From Pseudomonas viciae (lineage in GTDB: Bacteria; Pseudomonadota; Gammaproteobacteria; Pseudomonadales; Pseudomonadaceae), in NCBI RefSeq assembly GCF_004786035.1, contig NZ_CP035088.1, positions 4,004,001 to 4,068,000 on the forward strand: a DNA stretch of 64,000 bases, read 5' to 3'. The position numbers and the translations under genes were made by a program. The notes below the pieces were generated by a model, which saw only the letters and a list, made by a program, of their open reading frames with translations, had not been told where the DNA came from and made no database searches. Positions 1 through 7,852 of this stretch are shown here, piece by piece. Every line of letters begins with the position of its first letter. The stretch's first letter is position 1.

Positions 1-300
1 GCCTCGTTCCCCGCCGGAACCATGTCCGGCGCGCCCAAGGTCAGGGCGATGGAGTTGATCGAGGGAATGGAGAGCAACCGCCGCGGCATCTACGCCGGAG
101 CCCTAGGTCTGGTAGGTTTTGATGGCAGCGTCAATACCGCCCTGTGCATTCGCTCGACCGTCTTCGACGAGGGCACCTACCACTTGCGGGCATCCGCCGG
201 GGTGGTTGCCGACTCGGTTCCCGAGATGGAGTGGAAAGAGACGTTGTACAAAATGGGTTCTGTCTACCGGGCAGTGACCGGCAAGGAGATCGCACTGTGA
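1..300 (+). CDS. trpE: Anthranilate synthase component I, C-terminal part (partial)
   Basis: The frame is open from base 1 and the 99 visible residues are the C-terminal end of the chorismate-binding domain of anthranilate synthase, which makes anthranilate from chorismate using ammonia supplied by TrpG. Visible motifs are GTMSGAPKVRAMELI and SAGVVADSVPEMEW, both typical of the family's active-site region. The stop codon overlaps the GTG start of the next gene (GTGA), so the two are translationally coupled. The start lies outside the window. From memory, this end differs from the usual Pseudomonas primary TrpE, which fits a second copy dedicated to the cluster. PabB is a less likely alternative given the complete trp set nearby. 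Confidence 0.88.
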   Translation, partial: ASFPAGTMSGAPKVRAMELIEGMESNRRGIYAGALGLVGFDGSVNTALCIRSTVFDEGTYHLRASAGVVADSVPEMEWKETLYKMGSVYRAVTGKEIAL

Positions 301-881
301 AAGTATTCCTGATCGATGCCTACGACAGCTTCGTCTTTATCATCAGCCAGTACCTGGAACAACTGGGGCTGGAAACCCGCGTCGAGCGTCACGACGTGCC
401 AGACCTCCTGCAACGCATCGAGGATTTTTCACCGGACTTCTGCGTGCTGGGCCCTGGGCCTGGGCATCCGGCCGACGTTGGCTACATCGAAGTCATCAAG
501 CACTTTCAGGGGCGTTTGCCGCTGTTGGGCGTTTGCCTGGGTCATCAGGCCATCGGCCTGGCCTTCGGCGCCCAGGTTTGCCGCGCCCCGCACGTGATGC
601 ACGGCAAGGTGAGCAAGATCGAGAATGATGGCAAGGGCGTCTACGACCATACGCAAGCACGTGCCATACAAGCCACCCGCTACCACTCGTTGATGGTCAG
701 CGACCAGCAATTACCCGACTGTCTGGAAGTCACCTCGCGATCCACCGACGACGGCTATGTGATGGGCGTGCGGCATCGCCACCTGCCAGTGGAGGGGGTG
801 CAGTTTCACCCTGAGAGCATCCTGACCGAAAACGGCTTGGACCTGTTCCGCAGTTTCATCAAGTGTTACGTGCACCAGTGA
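297..881 (+). CDS. trpG: Anthranilate synthase component II (glutamine amidotransferase)
   Basis: This 194-residue class I glutamine amidotransferase releases ammonia from glutamine for TrpE. The catalytic triad is visible: Cys80 in GVCLGHQ, and His171 and Glu173 in GVQFHPES. The oxyanion motif GPGPGHP is at residues 52-58. Length is normal for a free-standing TrpG. I chose the GTG at 297 because it overlaps the trpE stop by four bases and aligns with the usual N-terminus (FLIDAYDSF); longer in-frame starts would lie inside trpE. A strong terminator follows directly, so trpEG ends here and is transcriptionally separate from luxR. PabA is possible in principle, but the neighbours argue for tryptophan or anthranilate supply. 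Confidence 0.9.
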   Translation: MKVFLIDAYDSFVFIISQYLEQLGLETRVERHDVPDLLQRIEDFSPDFCVLGPGPGHPADVGYIEVIKHFQGRLPLLGVCLGHQAIGLAFGAQVCRAPHVMHGKVSKIENDGKGVYDHTQARAIQATRYHSLMVSDQQLPDCLEVTSRSTDDGYVMGVRHRHLPVEGVQFHPESILTENGLDLFRSFIKCYVHQ

Positions 882-890
882 CCCACCAGG

Positions 891-912
891 AGGGGCGCAC
901 GCCCCTTCTTTT
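891..912 (+). terminator. Rho-independent terminator after trpG
   Basis: A six-base-pair GC stem (AGGGGC / GCCCCT) with a four-base loop is followed by TCTTTT. It starts ten bases after the trpG stop and separates trpEG from the following luxR gene. Confidence 0.8.
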
Positions 913-938
913 CCGTGCTCCGGCTGTTTCATTCCCGC

Positions 939-944
939 TATAAC
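939..944 (+). promoter_or_regulatory. Possible -10 box of the first luxR gene
   Basis: TATAAC lies 16 bases before the ATG at 960. The same octamer, TATAACAA, is the -10 region of the second luxR gene (16266). No good -35 hexamer is visible here, so this may be an activated or weak promoter. Confidence 0.35.
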
Positions 945-959
945 AAGAGCGACTCGTTT

Positions 960-1763
960 ATGGACAAACTCAACTCTCCCGTCTGCGGCCGGACCCAGGC
1001 CGGGCGTACCGCACCGCTGACCGCCTTCATGAGTCTGGCCAAGGATGCCAACCGTTGCGATTGGGAGCGCCTGGTCAACAAAGTGCTGCGCCAACTCGGC
1101 TTTGGCAGCTACCTCATCAGTCTGGGACCGGCAGCGCCAAGGGACACCGACCCTCTCGCCGGCCTTATCACCACCTTTCCCAAACGCTGGCTGGAACACT
1201 ATCGCGGTGACGGGCTGATCGAGATCGACCCGATACTCAGGCACTGTCGGCGCGAACTGCTGCCTTTTTTCTGGGACAACGAGCGCAGGCGCGCCCGTGG
1301 ACGCTCCCGGCACTTCTGGCAGCAACGCGAGCAACACGGCCTGCGCAGCGGCCTGAGCATCCCGCTGCGCTACGAGATGCTCAGGGGAACACTGAGTGTG
1401 GCGTTCGATGACACCCAGATCACCGAGCGAGAAGGGCTTTCCAACCCCGCCGTCTATCAATTATTCATGCTCATCCCCTACCTGCTCGCCGGGATGCGCC
1501 ATCAGTTGCAGAGTCCAGCAACCCAGCCCCGCCAGAACCTCACGCCCAAAGAATTGGACTGCCTGTATTGGGCCAGCGCCGGCAAGACCACCTGGGAGAT
1601 CAGCCACATCCTGACCTGTTCCGAACGCACCATCGACTTCCACCTGCTCAATGCCCGACGCAAACTCGGTTCGGTGAGTCGCCAGCAGGCCGTCAGTGCT
1701 GCGGTGGCCTGCGGGCTCGTCACGCCGACGGTTGAACCAGCGGTCTACAGACGCCAGAAATGA
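960..1763 (+). CDS. LuxR-family quorum-sensing regulator (solo)
   Basis: This 267-residue transcription factor has an N-terminal autoinducer-binding domain and a C-terminal LuxR helix-turn-helix (about residues 195-255, LTPKELDCLYWASAGKTTWE). Residues equivalent to the invariant pocket and fold positions of LuxR/TraR are present: Trp77, Tyr81, Asp90, Pro91, Trp105 and Gly131. It should therefore still bind an acyl-homoserine lactone or a close analogue. No luxI-type synthase is in the window. I chose ATG 960 over an upstream in-frame start at 915 because 915 lies in the terminator tail. The gene converges on the minus-strand operon and overlaps its last gene by 19 bases. It probably controls the cluster through the lux-box at 16161. 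Confidence 0.85.
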   Translation: MDKLNSPVCGRTQAGRTAPLTAFMSLAKDANRCDWERLVNKVLRQLGFGSYLISLGPAAPRDTDPLAGLITTFPKRWLEHYRGDGLIEIDPILRHCRRELLPFFWDNERRRARGRSRHFWQQREQHGLRSGLSIPLRYEMLRGTLSVAFDDTQITEREGLSNPAVYQLFMLIPYLLAGMRHQLQSPATQPRQNLTPKELDCLYWASAGKTTWEISHILTCSERTIDFHLLNARRKLGSVSRQQAVSAAVACGLVTPTVEPAVYRRQK

Positions 1764-3037
1764 TAACCCTCGGCCTCGTAGGACTCCCGATCCAGAACAG
1801 CCTTGACATCAATCACACAGGCCCCGGGCAATAACTTGGTGCGCATTTGCTGCAATGAGGTGCGCCGATAGGCCTCATGCGGCACAGCCACGATCATCGC
1901 ATCGCCTGCGGGCAGCTGTTCCCAACTGCTCAATGCGCAGTCGTACTCACGCATGACCGTCGCTGCGTCGGCCAGCGGGTCATGCACATGGACGTTGACG
2001 CCATAGGCTCGCAATTCGACGATGATGTCGTGAACCTTCGAATTGCGTACATCCGCGCAGTTTTCCTTGAACGTGATCCCCAGCACATTGATCGTCGAGC
2101 CCTTCACCACACGGTTGGCGGCGATCAGCAGCTTGATGGTTTTCTCGACGATCCACTTGCCCATGCCATCGTTGATCCGTCGCCCGGCAAGGATCACCTG
2201 GGGATGGTAGCCATGGGACTCGGCCTTGTAGGTGAGGTAATAGGGATCTACGCCAATGCAGTGACCGCCTACCAGCCCTGGCTTGAAATCAAGGAAGTTC
2301 CACTTGGTGTTCGCCGCTTCCAGCACCTGGCAGGTGTCGATCTTCAGTTCCGAGAAGATCAGCGATAACTCATTCATCAGGGCGATGTTCAGGTCGCGCT
2401 GGGTATTCTCGATGACCTTGGCCGCTTCGGCCACCTTGATCGAAGGAGCACGATGCACCCCCGGCCGGACAATCACCTCGTACAACGCGGCCACGGTCTG
2501 CAAGCTCTGCGGACTGTCGCCGGACACGACTTTGACAATGTCGCAAAGCGTGTGGGTACGATCGCCGGGATTGATTCGCTCAGGCGAGTAGCCGACAGTG
2601 AAGCCCTCTTTCCACACCAGCCCCGAAGCCTCCTGCAAAGCGGGAATGCACCGTTCCTCGGTCGCGCCCGGGTAAACGGTCGACTCGTAGATGACCAATG
2701 CCCCGGGCTTCATGTTCCGCCCCACCGTTTCACTGGCTCGTATCAAGGGTGACAAATCAGGTTGATTCGCCGCATCCACGGGTGTGGGGACCGCGACGAT
2801 GATAATGTCCGCGCCGCGCAACGCCGCTGGATCGCTCGTATAGGTGAGCAAGTGCGCCTGCTGCATCTGCTCCTCGCCAAGCTCCCCGGAGGGATCTATG
2901 GCATCGCGTAATTGATCGATACTGTGCTGGCAGATATCGAAGCCTATGGTCGGCATGCGCTTGCCGAACTCAACTGCCAGAGGAAGCCCGACATAGCCCA
3001 GCCCCACCACCGCGACAGTCCCAAAAACCTGTTCCAT
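1745..3037 (-). CDS. UDP-sugar 6-dehydrogenase (WbpA/WbpO/TviB type)
   Basis: This 430-residue NAD-dependent enzyme of the UDP-glucose/GDP-mannose dehydrogenase family oxidises C6 of a nucleotide sugar to a uronate. The Rossmann motif GLGYVGLPLA is at residues 12-21. The catalytic cysteine is Cys260 in VGGHCIGVDPYYL, a signature closer to UDP-N-acetylhexosamine dehydrogenases (WbpA, WbpO, TviB) than to Ugd. ATG 3037 is preferred because AAGGAG precedes it by six bases; a longer frame to 3070 overlaps trpD. It is the last gene of the 14-gene operon, 29 bases after trpD. With the DegT and Gfo/Idh enzymes of the operon it suggests an amino-uronic acid donor. The exact substrate cannot be read from sequence. 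Confidence 0.85.
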   Translation of the reverse strand: MEQVFGTVAVVGLGYVGLPLAVEFGKRMPTIGFDICQHSIDQLRDAIDPSGELGEEQMQQAHLLTYTSDPAALRGADIIIVAVPTPVDAANQPDLSPLIRASETVGRNMKPGALVIYESTVYPGATEERCIPALQEASGLVWKEGFTVGYSPERINPGDRTHTLCDIVKVVSGDSPQSLQTVAALYEVIVRPGVHRAPSIKVAEAAKVIENTQRDLNIALMNELSLIFSELKIDTCQVLEAANTKWNFLDFKPGLVGGHCIGVDPYYLTYKAESHGYHPQVILAGRRINDGMGKWIVEKTIKLLIAANRVVKGSTINVLGITFKENCADVRNSKVHDIIVELRAYGVNVHVHDPLADAATVMREYDCALSSWEQLPAGDAMIVAVPHEAYRRTSLQQMRTKLLPGACVIDVKAVLDRESYEAEGYHFWRL

Positions 3038-3066
3038 CCTTCGCTCCTTGAAACCCGGCTGTGCCT

Positions 3067-4098
3067 TCAATTTCGCAATCCACGGGTAAATGACAACAAC
3101 GATTCATAGGTTTGCATGGCCTTTCCGCTGTCCAGAATGCCGGTCGCCAGCTCCAGCCCCTGGGCGATACTCTCGACCCTGTCGCCCAGGTAGAGCGCCG
3201 CGGCACTGTTGAGCAGGACAATGTCGCGTGGAGCACCTTCCCGACCCGCGAGCACTTCCAGGCATAACGCCCGGGCCTGGTCGATGTTGCTGACCTGGAG
3301 GCTTGCCAGATCACACACCTTCATTCCGAAATCGCTGGGGTGGAGGTGGTACTGGCGTATGTCGCCATCCCAGAGTTCAGCGACCAGCGTGCTACCGGAT
3401 AGGGAAATCTCGTCCAAGCCATCCTCGCCGTGGACCACCAGCGCCCGCTCGCTGCCCAGTGCCCTGAGTACCTGCGCCATGATCGGCACCAGCTCGGCGC
3501 TGAACACACCCAGCAATTGCCTGCTCGCCGCGGCGGGGTTGGTCAGCGGGCCGATGACATTGAAAATCGTGCGGATGGCCAGTTCACTGCGGACCCGCGT
3601 CAAGCCCGGCAGAGCCGGTCGATGGGCTGGCGAGAACATGAAGCCAATTCCCACCCGTTCCAGGCACGTAGCGATCTGTGCGGGCGTCAATTGCAAATCC
3701 AGGCCCAGCGCTTCCAGTACATCGGCGCTGCCACAGGTCGAGCTGACACTGCGGTTGCCATGCTTGGCCACCCGCACACCCGCCGCGGCCACCACAAAGC
3801 TGGCGGTGGTCGACACGTTGAACGTGGCCCGCGCATCCCCTCCTGTTCCGCACAGGTCCACCAGCGGCCCCGCCACCGAATGCCGGACCGGAATCAGAAA
3901 TTCACGCACCACGCGGGCGACACACTCGATCGCCTGGGCCTCCAAGCCCTTCACTTGCAAAGCCACCAGCAGCGCAGCGATCAACGAGTCCGGCAGCTGT
4001 CCCTGCATCAATGCTCGAAAGGCGCTTTGCAACTGATGCGCCTCGACCGGCTCCCCCTGGCTGTACCGTGCAACCACTCCACGCACGTTCTGCGGCAT
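3067..4098 (-). CDS. trpD: Anthranilate phosphoribosyltransferase
   Basis: This 343-residue enzyme transfers phosphoribose from PRPP to anthranilate, the second step toward indole. The PRPP-binding motif GTGGD is at residues 84-88, and KHGNRSVSS, which contacts phosphate and anthranilate, is at 112-120. Length is normal. It sits 64 bases after trpF, with AGGG before the ATG, and 29 bases before the nucleotide-sugar dehydrogenase. The gap to trpF is the largest in the operon, so a minor internal promoter or processing site is possible, although none is obvious. With the other trp genes it completes a second chorismate-to-tryptophan route. Confidence 0.93.
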   Translation of the reverse strand: MPQNVRGVVARYSQGEPVEAHQLQSAFRALMQGQLPDSLIAALLVALQVKGLEAQAIECVARVVREFLIPVRHSVAGPLVDLCGTGGDARATFNVSTTASFVVAAAGVRVAKHGNRSVSSTCGSADVLEALGLDLQLTPAQIATCLERVGIGFMFSPAHRPALPGLTRVRSELAIRTIFNVIGPLTNPAAASRQLLGVFSAELVPIMAQVLRALGSERALVVHGEDGLDEISLSGSTLVAELWDGDIRQYHLHPSDFGMKVCDLASLQVSNIDQARALCLEVLAGREGAPRDIVLLNSAAALYLGDRVESIAQGLELATGILDSGKAMQTYESLLSFTRGLRN

Positions 4099-4162
4099 TG
4101 TTTTCCCTCACTTGTTAGCTGGGCTTATCCCGCCTGTTGGCAGGCCACGGCGGCTGCCGTCA

Positions 4163-4789
4163 TTACTGATTGCTGCTGCGTTGCGCGCGTCGCACTTGCC
4201 CGAAGGCGATCCGGGCATTTCGACAGAACTCGTCAATAGCCTGGGGCGACTTGCAACCTGGCGACGACTCCACCCCCGAGGACACATCCACGGCCGCGGG
4301 TTCGAGTGCTTCGATCAACGCGGCGACACTGTTGACCGTCAAACCGCCCGCGATCATCGCCTCCGGGTAGCGCGCGGCCGGCCAAGGATGCGCAATCCCA
4401 TGGCCTGCCCCTGCATCGACCAGTGGTAGCGCCGAGGCCCTTCGATCGCGGCGGTAATCCGACGGCATCACACGACGGATCAAAGGCCGTCCCAGTTGCT
4501 CCCAACAACGCCCCTGCTCCTGGCCATGCAACTGCACCAGATCCAGGTCCAGGGCCTGGGTGGTTTCGTAGACCTGGCTGTACGGCTGATTCATGAACAC
4601 GCCCACGACCCTGGCCTGGTCACCGATCAGGTCACGCAAGACCGTTGCCTGTTTGAGCGACAGTTCGCGCTTCGAACCTGGCACCAGTACCAGACCGATC
4701 AAATCGACACGGGCTTGCAGGCATGCCTGGATGTCTTCCGGTGTCCGTACCCCGCACACTTTGATCGTTCCCTGCTTCCAGCCATTCAT
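4163..4789 (-). CDS. trpF: Phosphoribosylanthranilate isomerase
   Basis: This 208-residue TIM-barrel enzyme performs the Amadori rearrangement of phosphoribosylanthranilate. The N-terminal IKVCGVRTPEDI holds the catalytic cysteine (Cys12). GGLTVNSV and DVSSGVES are the C-terminal phosphate-binding and catalytic-aspartate segments. ATG 4789 overlaps the trpA stop (ATGA). A longer in-frame extension to 4909 overlaps trpA completely and is rejected. Some positions differ from textbook TrpF (VCGVRT where KICGLT is usual), consistent with a diverged paralogue. It is expected to be active. Confidence 0.9.
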   Translation of the reverse strand: MNGWKQGTIKVCGVRTPEDIQACLQARVDLIGLVLVPGSKRELSLKQATVLRDLIGDQARVVGVFMNQPYSQVYETTQALDLDLVQLHGQEQGRCWEQLGRPLIRRVMPSDYRRDRRASALPLVDAGAGHGIAHPWPAARYPEAMIAGGLTVNSVAALIEALEPAAVDVSSGVESSPGCKSPQAIDEFCRNARIAFGQVRRAQRSSNQ

Positions 4790-5574
4790 CGCCGGCCCCC
4801 GGCCTTGAAACCAGCGAGATAGTGGTGGGCCTGCGTAGCGGCTTCGACTGGGTCGGCCAGCCGGCGTGCCAAAGCGCTGCCAATGATCACGCCCTCTGCC
4901 TGCTGCCACATGACTCGGGCCTGTTCGGGCGTGCCGATGCCGAAACCAACCGCCAAAGGCAAGTCAGTAAATCGCCGTACCCGCTCCACGAACGGACCGA
5001 TGTCGGCCAATTGGTCGCGCTCACCGGTCGTGCCCAGCACCGACACCAGATAGATGAACCCCTTGGCGTGTTTGGCAATCGTGCGCAGGCGCTCATCGCT
5101 GAGGTTCGGTGTCATCAGAAAAATCTGATACAAACCTTGCGCCTCCAGGGCGGCACGCAACTCGCCACTGGCCTCGACCGGCATGTCCGGGACAATCACT
5201 GCACTGATGCCCGCCTCGGCCGCCTGCGCGGCGAACCGCTCGTATCCATGGTTAAGCAGAAGATTCGTGTAGGTCATCACCACCAGCGCGGGCGCCTGGT
5301 CGTCCTGGGGAAGTTCGGCGATCTGCTTCAATGCCAACGTCATGGTCATGCCATTGGCAATCGCTGCATGGCTGGTCTGCTGGATCACCGGACCATCGGC
5401 GACCGGATCGGAGAAAGGCACACCCAGCTCGATGACATCCGCACCAGCATTGCGTGCGGCCTGTACCAGCTCCGGCAGGCTGTCCAGTGCCGGATAGCCG
5501 ACCGTCAGGTAAGGCATCAGAGCCTTCTCGCCCCGCCGTGCGAGATCGGCGAAACAGCTGTCGATACGGTTCAT
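4786..5574 (-). CDS. trpA: Tryptophan synthase alpha chain
   Basis: This 262-residue TIM barrel cleaves indole-3-glycerol phosphate to indole and glyceraldehyde 3-phosphate. The catalytic pair falls exactly at family numbering: Glu49 in VIELGVPFSDP and Asp60 in VADGPVIQ. The phosphate-binding glycine segments VGFGIGTPEQ and GVIIGSA are intact. The start overlaps the trpB stop by four bases and its own stop overlaps trpF the same way. An intact alpha chain implies that indole is channelled to the unusual TrpB upstream, rather than TrpB acting on free indole as in TrpB2 enzymes. Confidence 0.93.
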   Translation of the reverse strand: MNRIDSCFADLARRGEKALMPYLTVGYPALDSLPELVQAARNAGADVIELGVPFSDPVADGPVIQQTSHAAIANGMTMTLALKQIAELPQDDQAPALVVMTYTNLLLNHGYERFAAQAAEAGISAVIVPDMPVEASGELRAALEAQGLYQIFLMTPNLSDERLRTIAKHAKGFIYLVSVLGTTGERDQLADIGPFVERVRRFTDLPLAVGFGIGTPEQARVMWQQAEGVIIGSALARRLADPVEAATQAHHYLAGFKAGGRR

Positions 5575-7439
5575 TGGGGGTTTTCCTCCGCACTCGTGAG
5601 CTGGGCAATGGTTTGCATGTCCTTGTCGCCACGCCCGCTGAGGTTGACGATGATTCGCGCGCCCGGGGGCAGTTGCCGCGCGACCTTGATGGCGCCGGCC
5701 AACGCATGGGCGCTTTCCAGGGCCGGGATGATGCCTTCACAGCGCGATAGCAGTTGGAGTGCTTGCAGCGCCTCGTCATCGCTGGCCCAGAGATAATTGG
5801 CGCGGCCGCTGTCACGCAACTGGGCATGCTCAGGCCCGACCATCGGGTAATCCAGCCCGGGCGCGATGCTGTGGGTTTCACCTATCTGCCCATTGGCGTC
5901 CTGCAGGACGTAGGAGCGACACCCTTGCAAGACCCCGGAACGGCTCTGTCCGCCCTGGCCGAAACGGATCGAATGATTGCCACTGCTCTCGCCCTGGCCG
6001 GCGGCCTCGACACCGAACAACTGCACGTCAGGCTCCTCGATGAAGGCCGAAAACAACCCGATGGCGTTCGATCCCCCTCCGACACATGCCACCAGCGCAT
6101 CCGGGAGTGCTCCGTCCTCAAGCGCGGCGAACTGCTGCCTGGCCTCGTCGCCGATGACGCTCTGGAAATAGCGGACGATGGCCGGGTAAGGGTGCGGGCC
6201 CAACGCCGATCCCAGCAGGTAATAGGTCGTGTCGGCATTGGCCACCCAGTCGCGCAGGGCGTCGTTGATCGCGTCCTTGAGGGTCTGGGTCCCGCCGGTG
6301 GCCGCCACTACCCGCGCGCCCATCAACCGTATGCGTTGTACGTTTAGCGCCTGGCGTTGCATGTCACGCAAGCCCATGTAGATCACGCATTCGATCCCCA
6401 GCAAGGCACAGGCCGCTGCAGTCGCCACGCCATGTTGGCCTGCGCCTGTTTCTGCGATCACGCGGCGTTTACCCATCATCTGCGCCAGCAACGCCTGACC
6501 CAGGGCATTGTTGATCTTGTGGGCGCCGGTATGGGCCAGGTCTTCGCGTTTGAGGTAGGTTTTCACCCCGATTTCCCGGGAGAAGTTCTCCACCAACGTC
6601 AAGGGAGTAGCCCGCCCGACATAGTGTTTGAGCAAGCTGCGATAACGTTGCTGGAAAGCTGCACTGGCGATGATTTGCTGATAACGCTCGGTCAGTTCGC
6701 TGACCGGAGGCGAGAGTGTTTCAGCGATGAAACACCCACCATGGTCATCGAACCAAGGACCTTGCCCTGCCAGGGTTTCCAGCGCTGGCGAACGCCCACC
6801 TCCCAGGCGTTGCGCGACAAGTTGCAGGGCTGCCCTGACTGGTGTGCTGTCGAGTGGCGGCAATACGCACCCTAGCAACAGCAGGTCAGAGGTGCTGTCG
6901 CGGGTAGCGGTATGGACCGTGTCTCGAATGGAAAACAGCGACAAGACTTTCTTTGAGTCACGCAGCACCAGCAGGCCGGCCGGCAGCGGCTCGCGTCCTT
7001 GGCCGCCAACGGGCTCGTACGACTCGTCCTCGCCAGAGAGGTCCAGCAGCACCGGTCCCTCGATCCCCGCGGCATCAAATGCCCCCAGCGAAGTCATGGT
7101 GGAAACCGCCACCCAATTGACCGTATCGACCACCCCATTTATGCGCGGCAACCGTGCCTGGGCTCGGCCGAATGCACGGTGGATGAAGTTGGCGACCGAA
7201 GGCAGGTGCTTGCGCGGATTAATGCCCGCACGTTGGTAGTAGTTCGCATACGGCGCAATCGATGGGTGGGCCAGCAAGGCATCCTTGTCCACGCCAGTCC
7301 ATGCCGCGCGGTTGGCCGACCAGTCAAGCCCCGCCCCATCGACGCTTCCCACGCCAGGCAAGCGCATCGCCAGGACCCTGGCGCCTGGAAACTGCACGCG
7401 CGCCGCTGCCGATACATCGATCTCGAATATCTCGTTCAT
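5571..7439 (-). CDS. trpB: Tryptophan synthase beta chain with N-terminal B3/B4 tRNA-editing-like domain
   Basis: The 622-residue product is about 220 residues longer than a normal TrpB. Residues ~225-622 are a complete PLP beta chain: Lys308 in HTGAHKINN binds PLP, Glu330 in AETGAGQHGVA is the general acid/base, GGGSNAIG binds the cofactor phosphate, and SGRGDKD ends the active site. Residues ~45-210 resemble the B3/B4 domain of phenylalanyl-tRNA synthetase beta and its free-standing relatives: HPSIAPYANYYQRAGINP, LPRINGVVDTVNWVAV, GAFDAAGIEGPVLL and EPVGGQGREPLPAG match the family pattern in order. In PheRS that module hydrolyses mis-charged Tyr-tRNA. ATG 7439 overlaps the upstream stop (ATGA). 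The fusion is in one open frame with no internal stop. A role in proofreading a tryptophan analogue is inference. Confidence 0.85.
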   Translation of the reverse strand: MNEIFEIDVSAAARVQFPGARVLAMRLPGVGSVDGAGLDWSANRAAWTGVDKDALLAHPSIAPYANYYQRAGINPRKHLPSVANFIHRAFGRAQARLPRINGVVDTVNWVAVSTMTSLGAFDAAGIEGPVLLDLSGEDESYEPVGGQGREPLPAGLLVLRDSKKVLSLFSIRDTVHTATRDSTSDLLLLGCVLPPLDSTPVRAALQLVAQRLGGGRSPALETLAGQGPWFDDHGGCFIAETLSPPVSELTERYQQIIASAAFQQRYRSLLKHYVGRATPLTLVENFSREIGVKTYLKREDLAHTGAHKINNALGQALLAQMMGKRRVIAETGAGQHGVATAAACALLGIECVIYMGLRDMQRQALNVQRIRLMGARVVAATGGTQTLKDAINDALRDWVANADTTYYLLGSALGPHPYPAIVRYFQSVIGDEARQQFAALEDGALPDALVACVGGGSNAIGLFSAFIEEPDVQLFGVEAAGQGESSGNHSIRFGQGGQSRSGVLQGCRSYVLQDANGQIGETHSIAPGLDYPMVGPEHAQLRDSGRANYLWASDDEALQALQLLSRCEGIIPALESAHALAGAIKVARQLPPGARIIVNLSGRGDKDMQTIAQLTSAEENPQ

Positions 7440-7852
7440 TGCTCTTCCTCGAAGTGCAGGTAACTGCCTAAGCCGCAATCCCGGAGGGTGCCACCGGTCA
7501 GCAGGTCGTCCGCCGCTATCAGGATGTTGTAGTGGTTGGGAAAGTGGCATTCGTCAAAGCCAATGACCTGACCAATGCAGGTGTCGCCCAGCAGCACCCG
7601 GTCACCGCGCTCGATGACCCCGGCCTGCTGGATTTCGACGAAGCCGATGAAACCGACCCGCTCAACCCGGTCGCCCGGCTCGGCCCCTGCCTGGTCGGTC
7701 GTCACCACTTCGTGCAACTCACCGCGCCGCACACATCGGGAGCGGTGCTCGATCAGCGTCATGCCACGTGCTTGCTGAGTGTGATAGAGCAGCTTCACCA
7801 GCCTCGCCTCGAGCCTGGCCTTGGACGGCCGACGGGGCTGTTCAGCGAGCAT
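7436..7852 (-). CDS. Unrecognised small protein of the trp-like cluster
   Basis: This 138-residue protein is one I cannot assign to a family with confidence. It begins with a basic, helical stretch (PRRPSKARLEARLVKLLYHTQQ). The rest looks beta-rich with short turns (ERVGFIGFVEIQQAGVIERG, GDTCIGQVIGFDE, FPNHYNILIA) and an acidic tail, with no signal peptide or membrane segment. The start at 7852 is supported by GGAGG six bases upstream; a longer frame to 7903 runs further into the oxidoreductase gene. It overlaps the upstream gene by 11 bases and trpB by four, so it is translated with them and may act with TrpB or the Gfo/Idh enzyme. Two cysteines and several histidines are present, but no clear metal motif. 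Confidence 0.75.
   Translation of the reverse strand: MLAEQPRRPSKARLEARLVKLLYHTQQARGMTLIEHRSRCVRRGELHEVVTTDQAGAEPGDRVERVGFIGFVEIQQAGVIERGDRVLLGDTCIGQVIGFDECHFPNHYNILIAADDLLTGGTLRDCGLGSYLHFEEEQ

Noticed and set aside
711..1460. Minus-strand frame across trpG and luxR
   Set aside because: It runs through a terminator and two well-supported plus-strand genes and shows no domain.
1..1763. Possible phenazine-type start (LuxR next to chorismate enzymes)
   Set aside because: No phzA-G genes are present, TrpE and TrpG are separate rather than PhzE-like, and a complete trp set follows.
5571..7439. Separate small gene for the N-terminal domain before trpB
   Set aside because: There is no stop codon or internal start with a good ribosome-binding site before the TrpB part, so one fused protein is the simpler reading.
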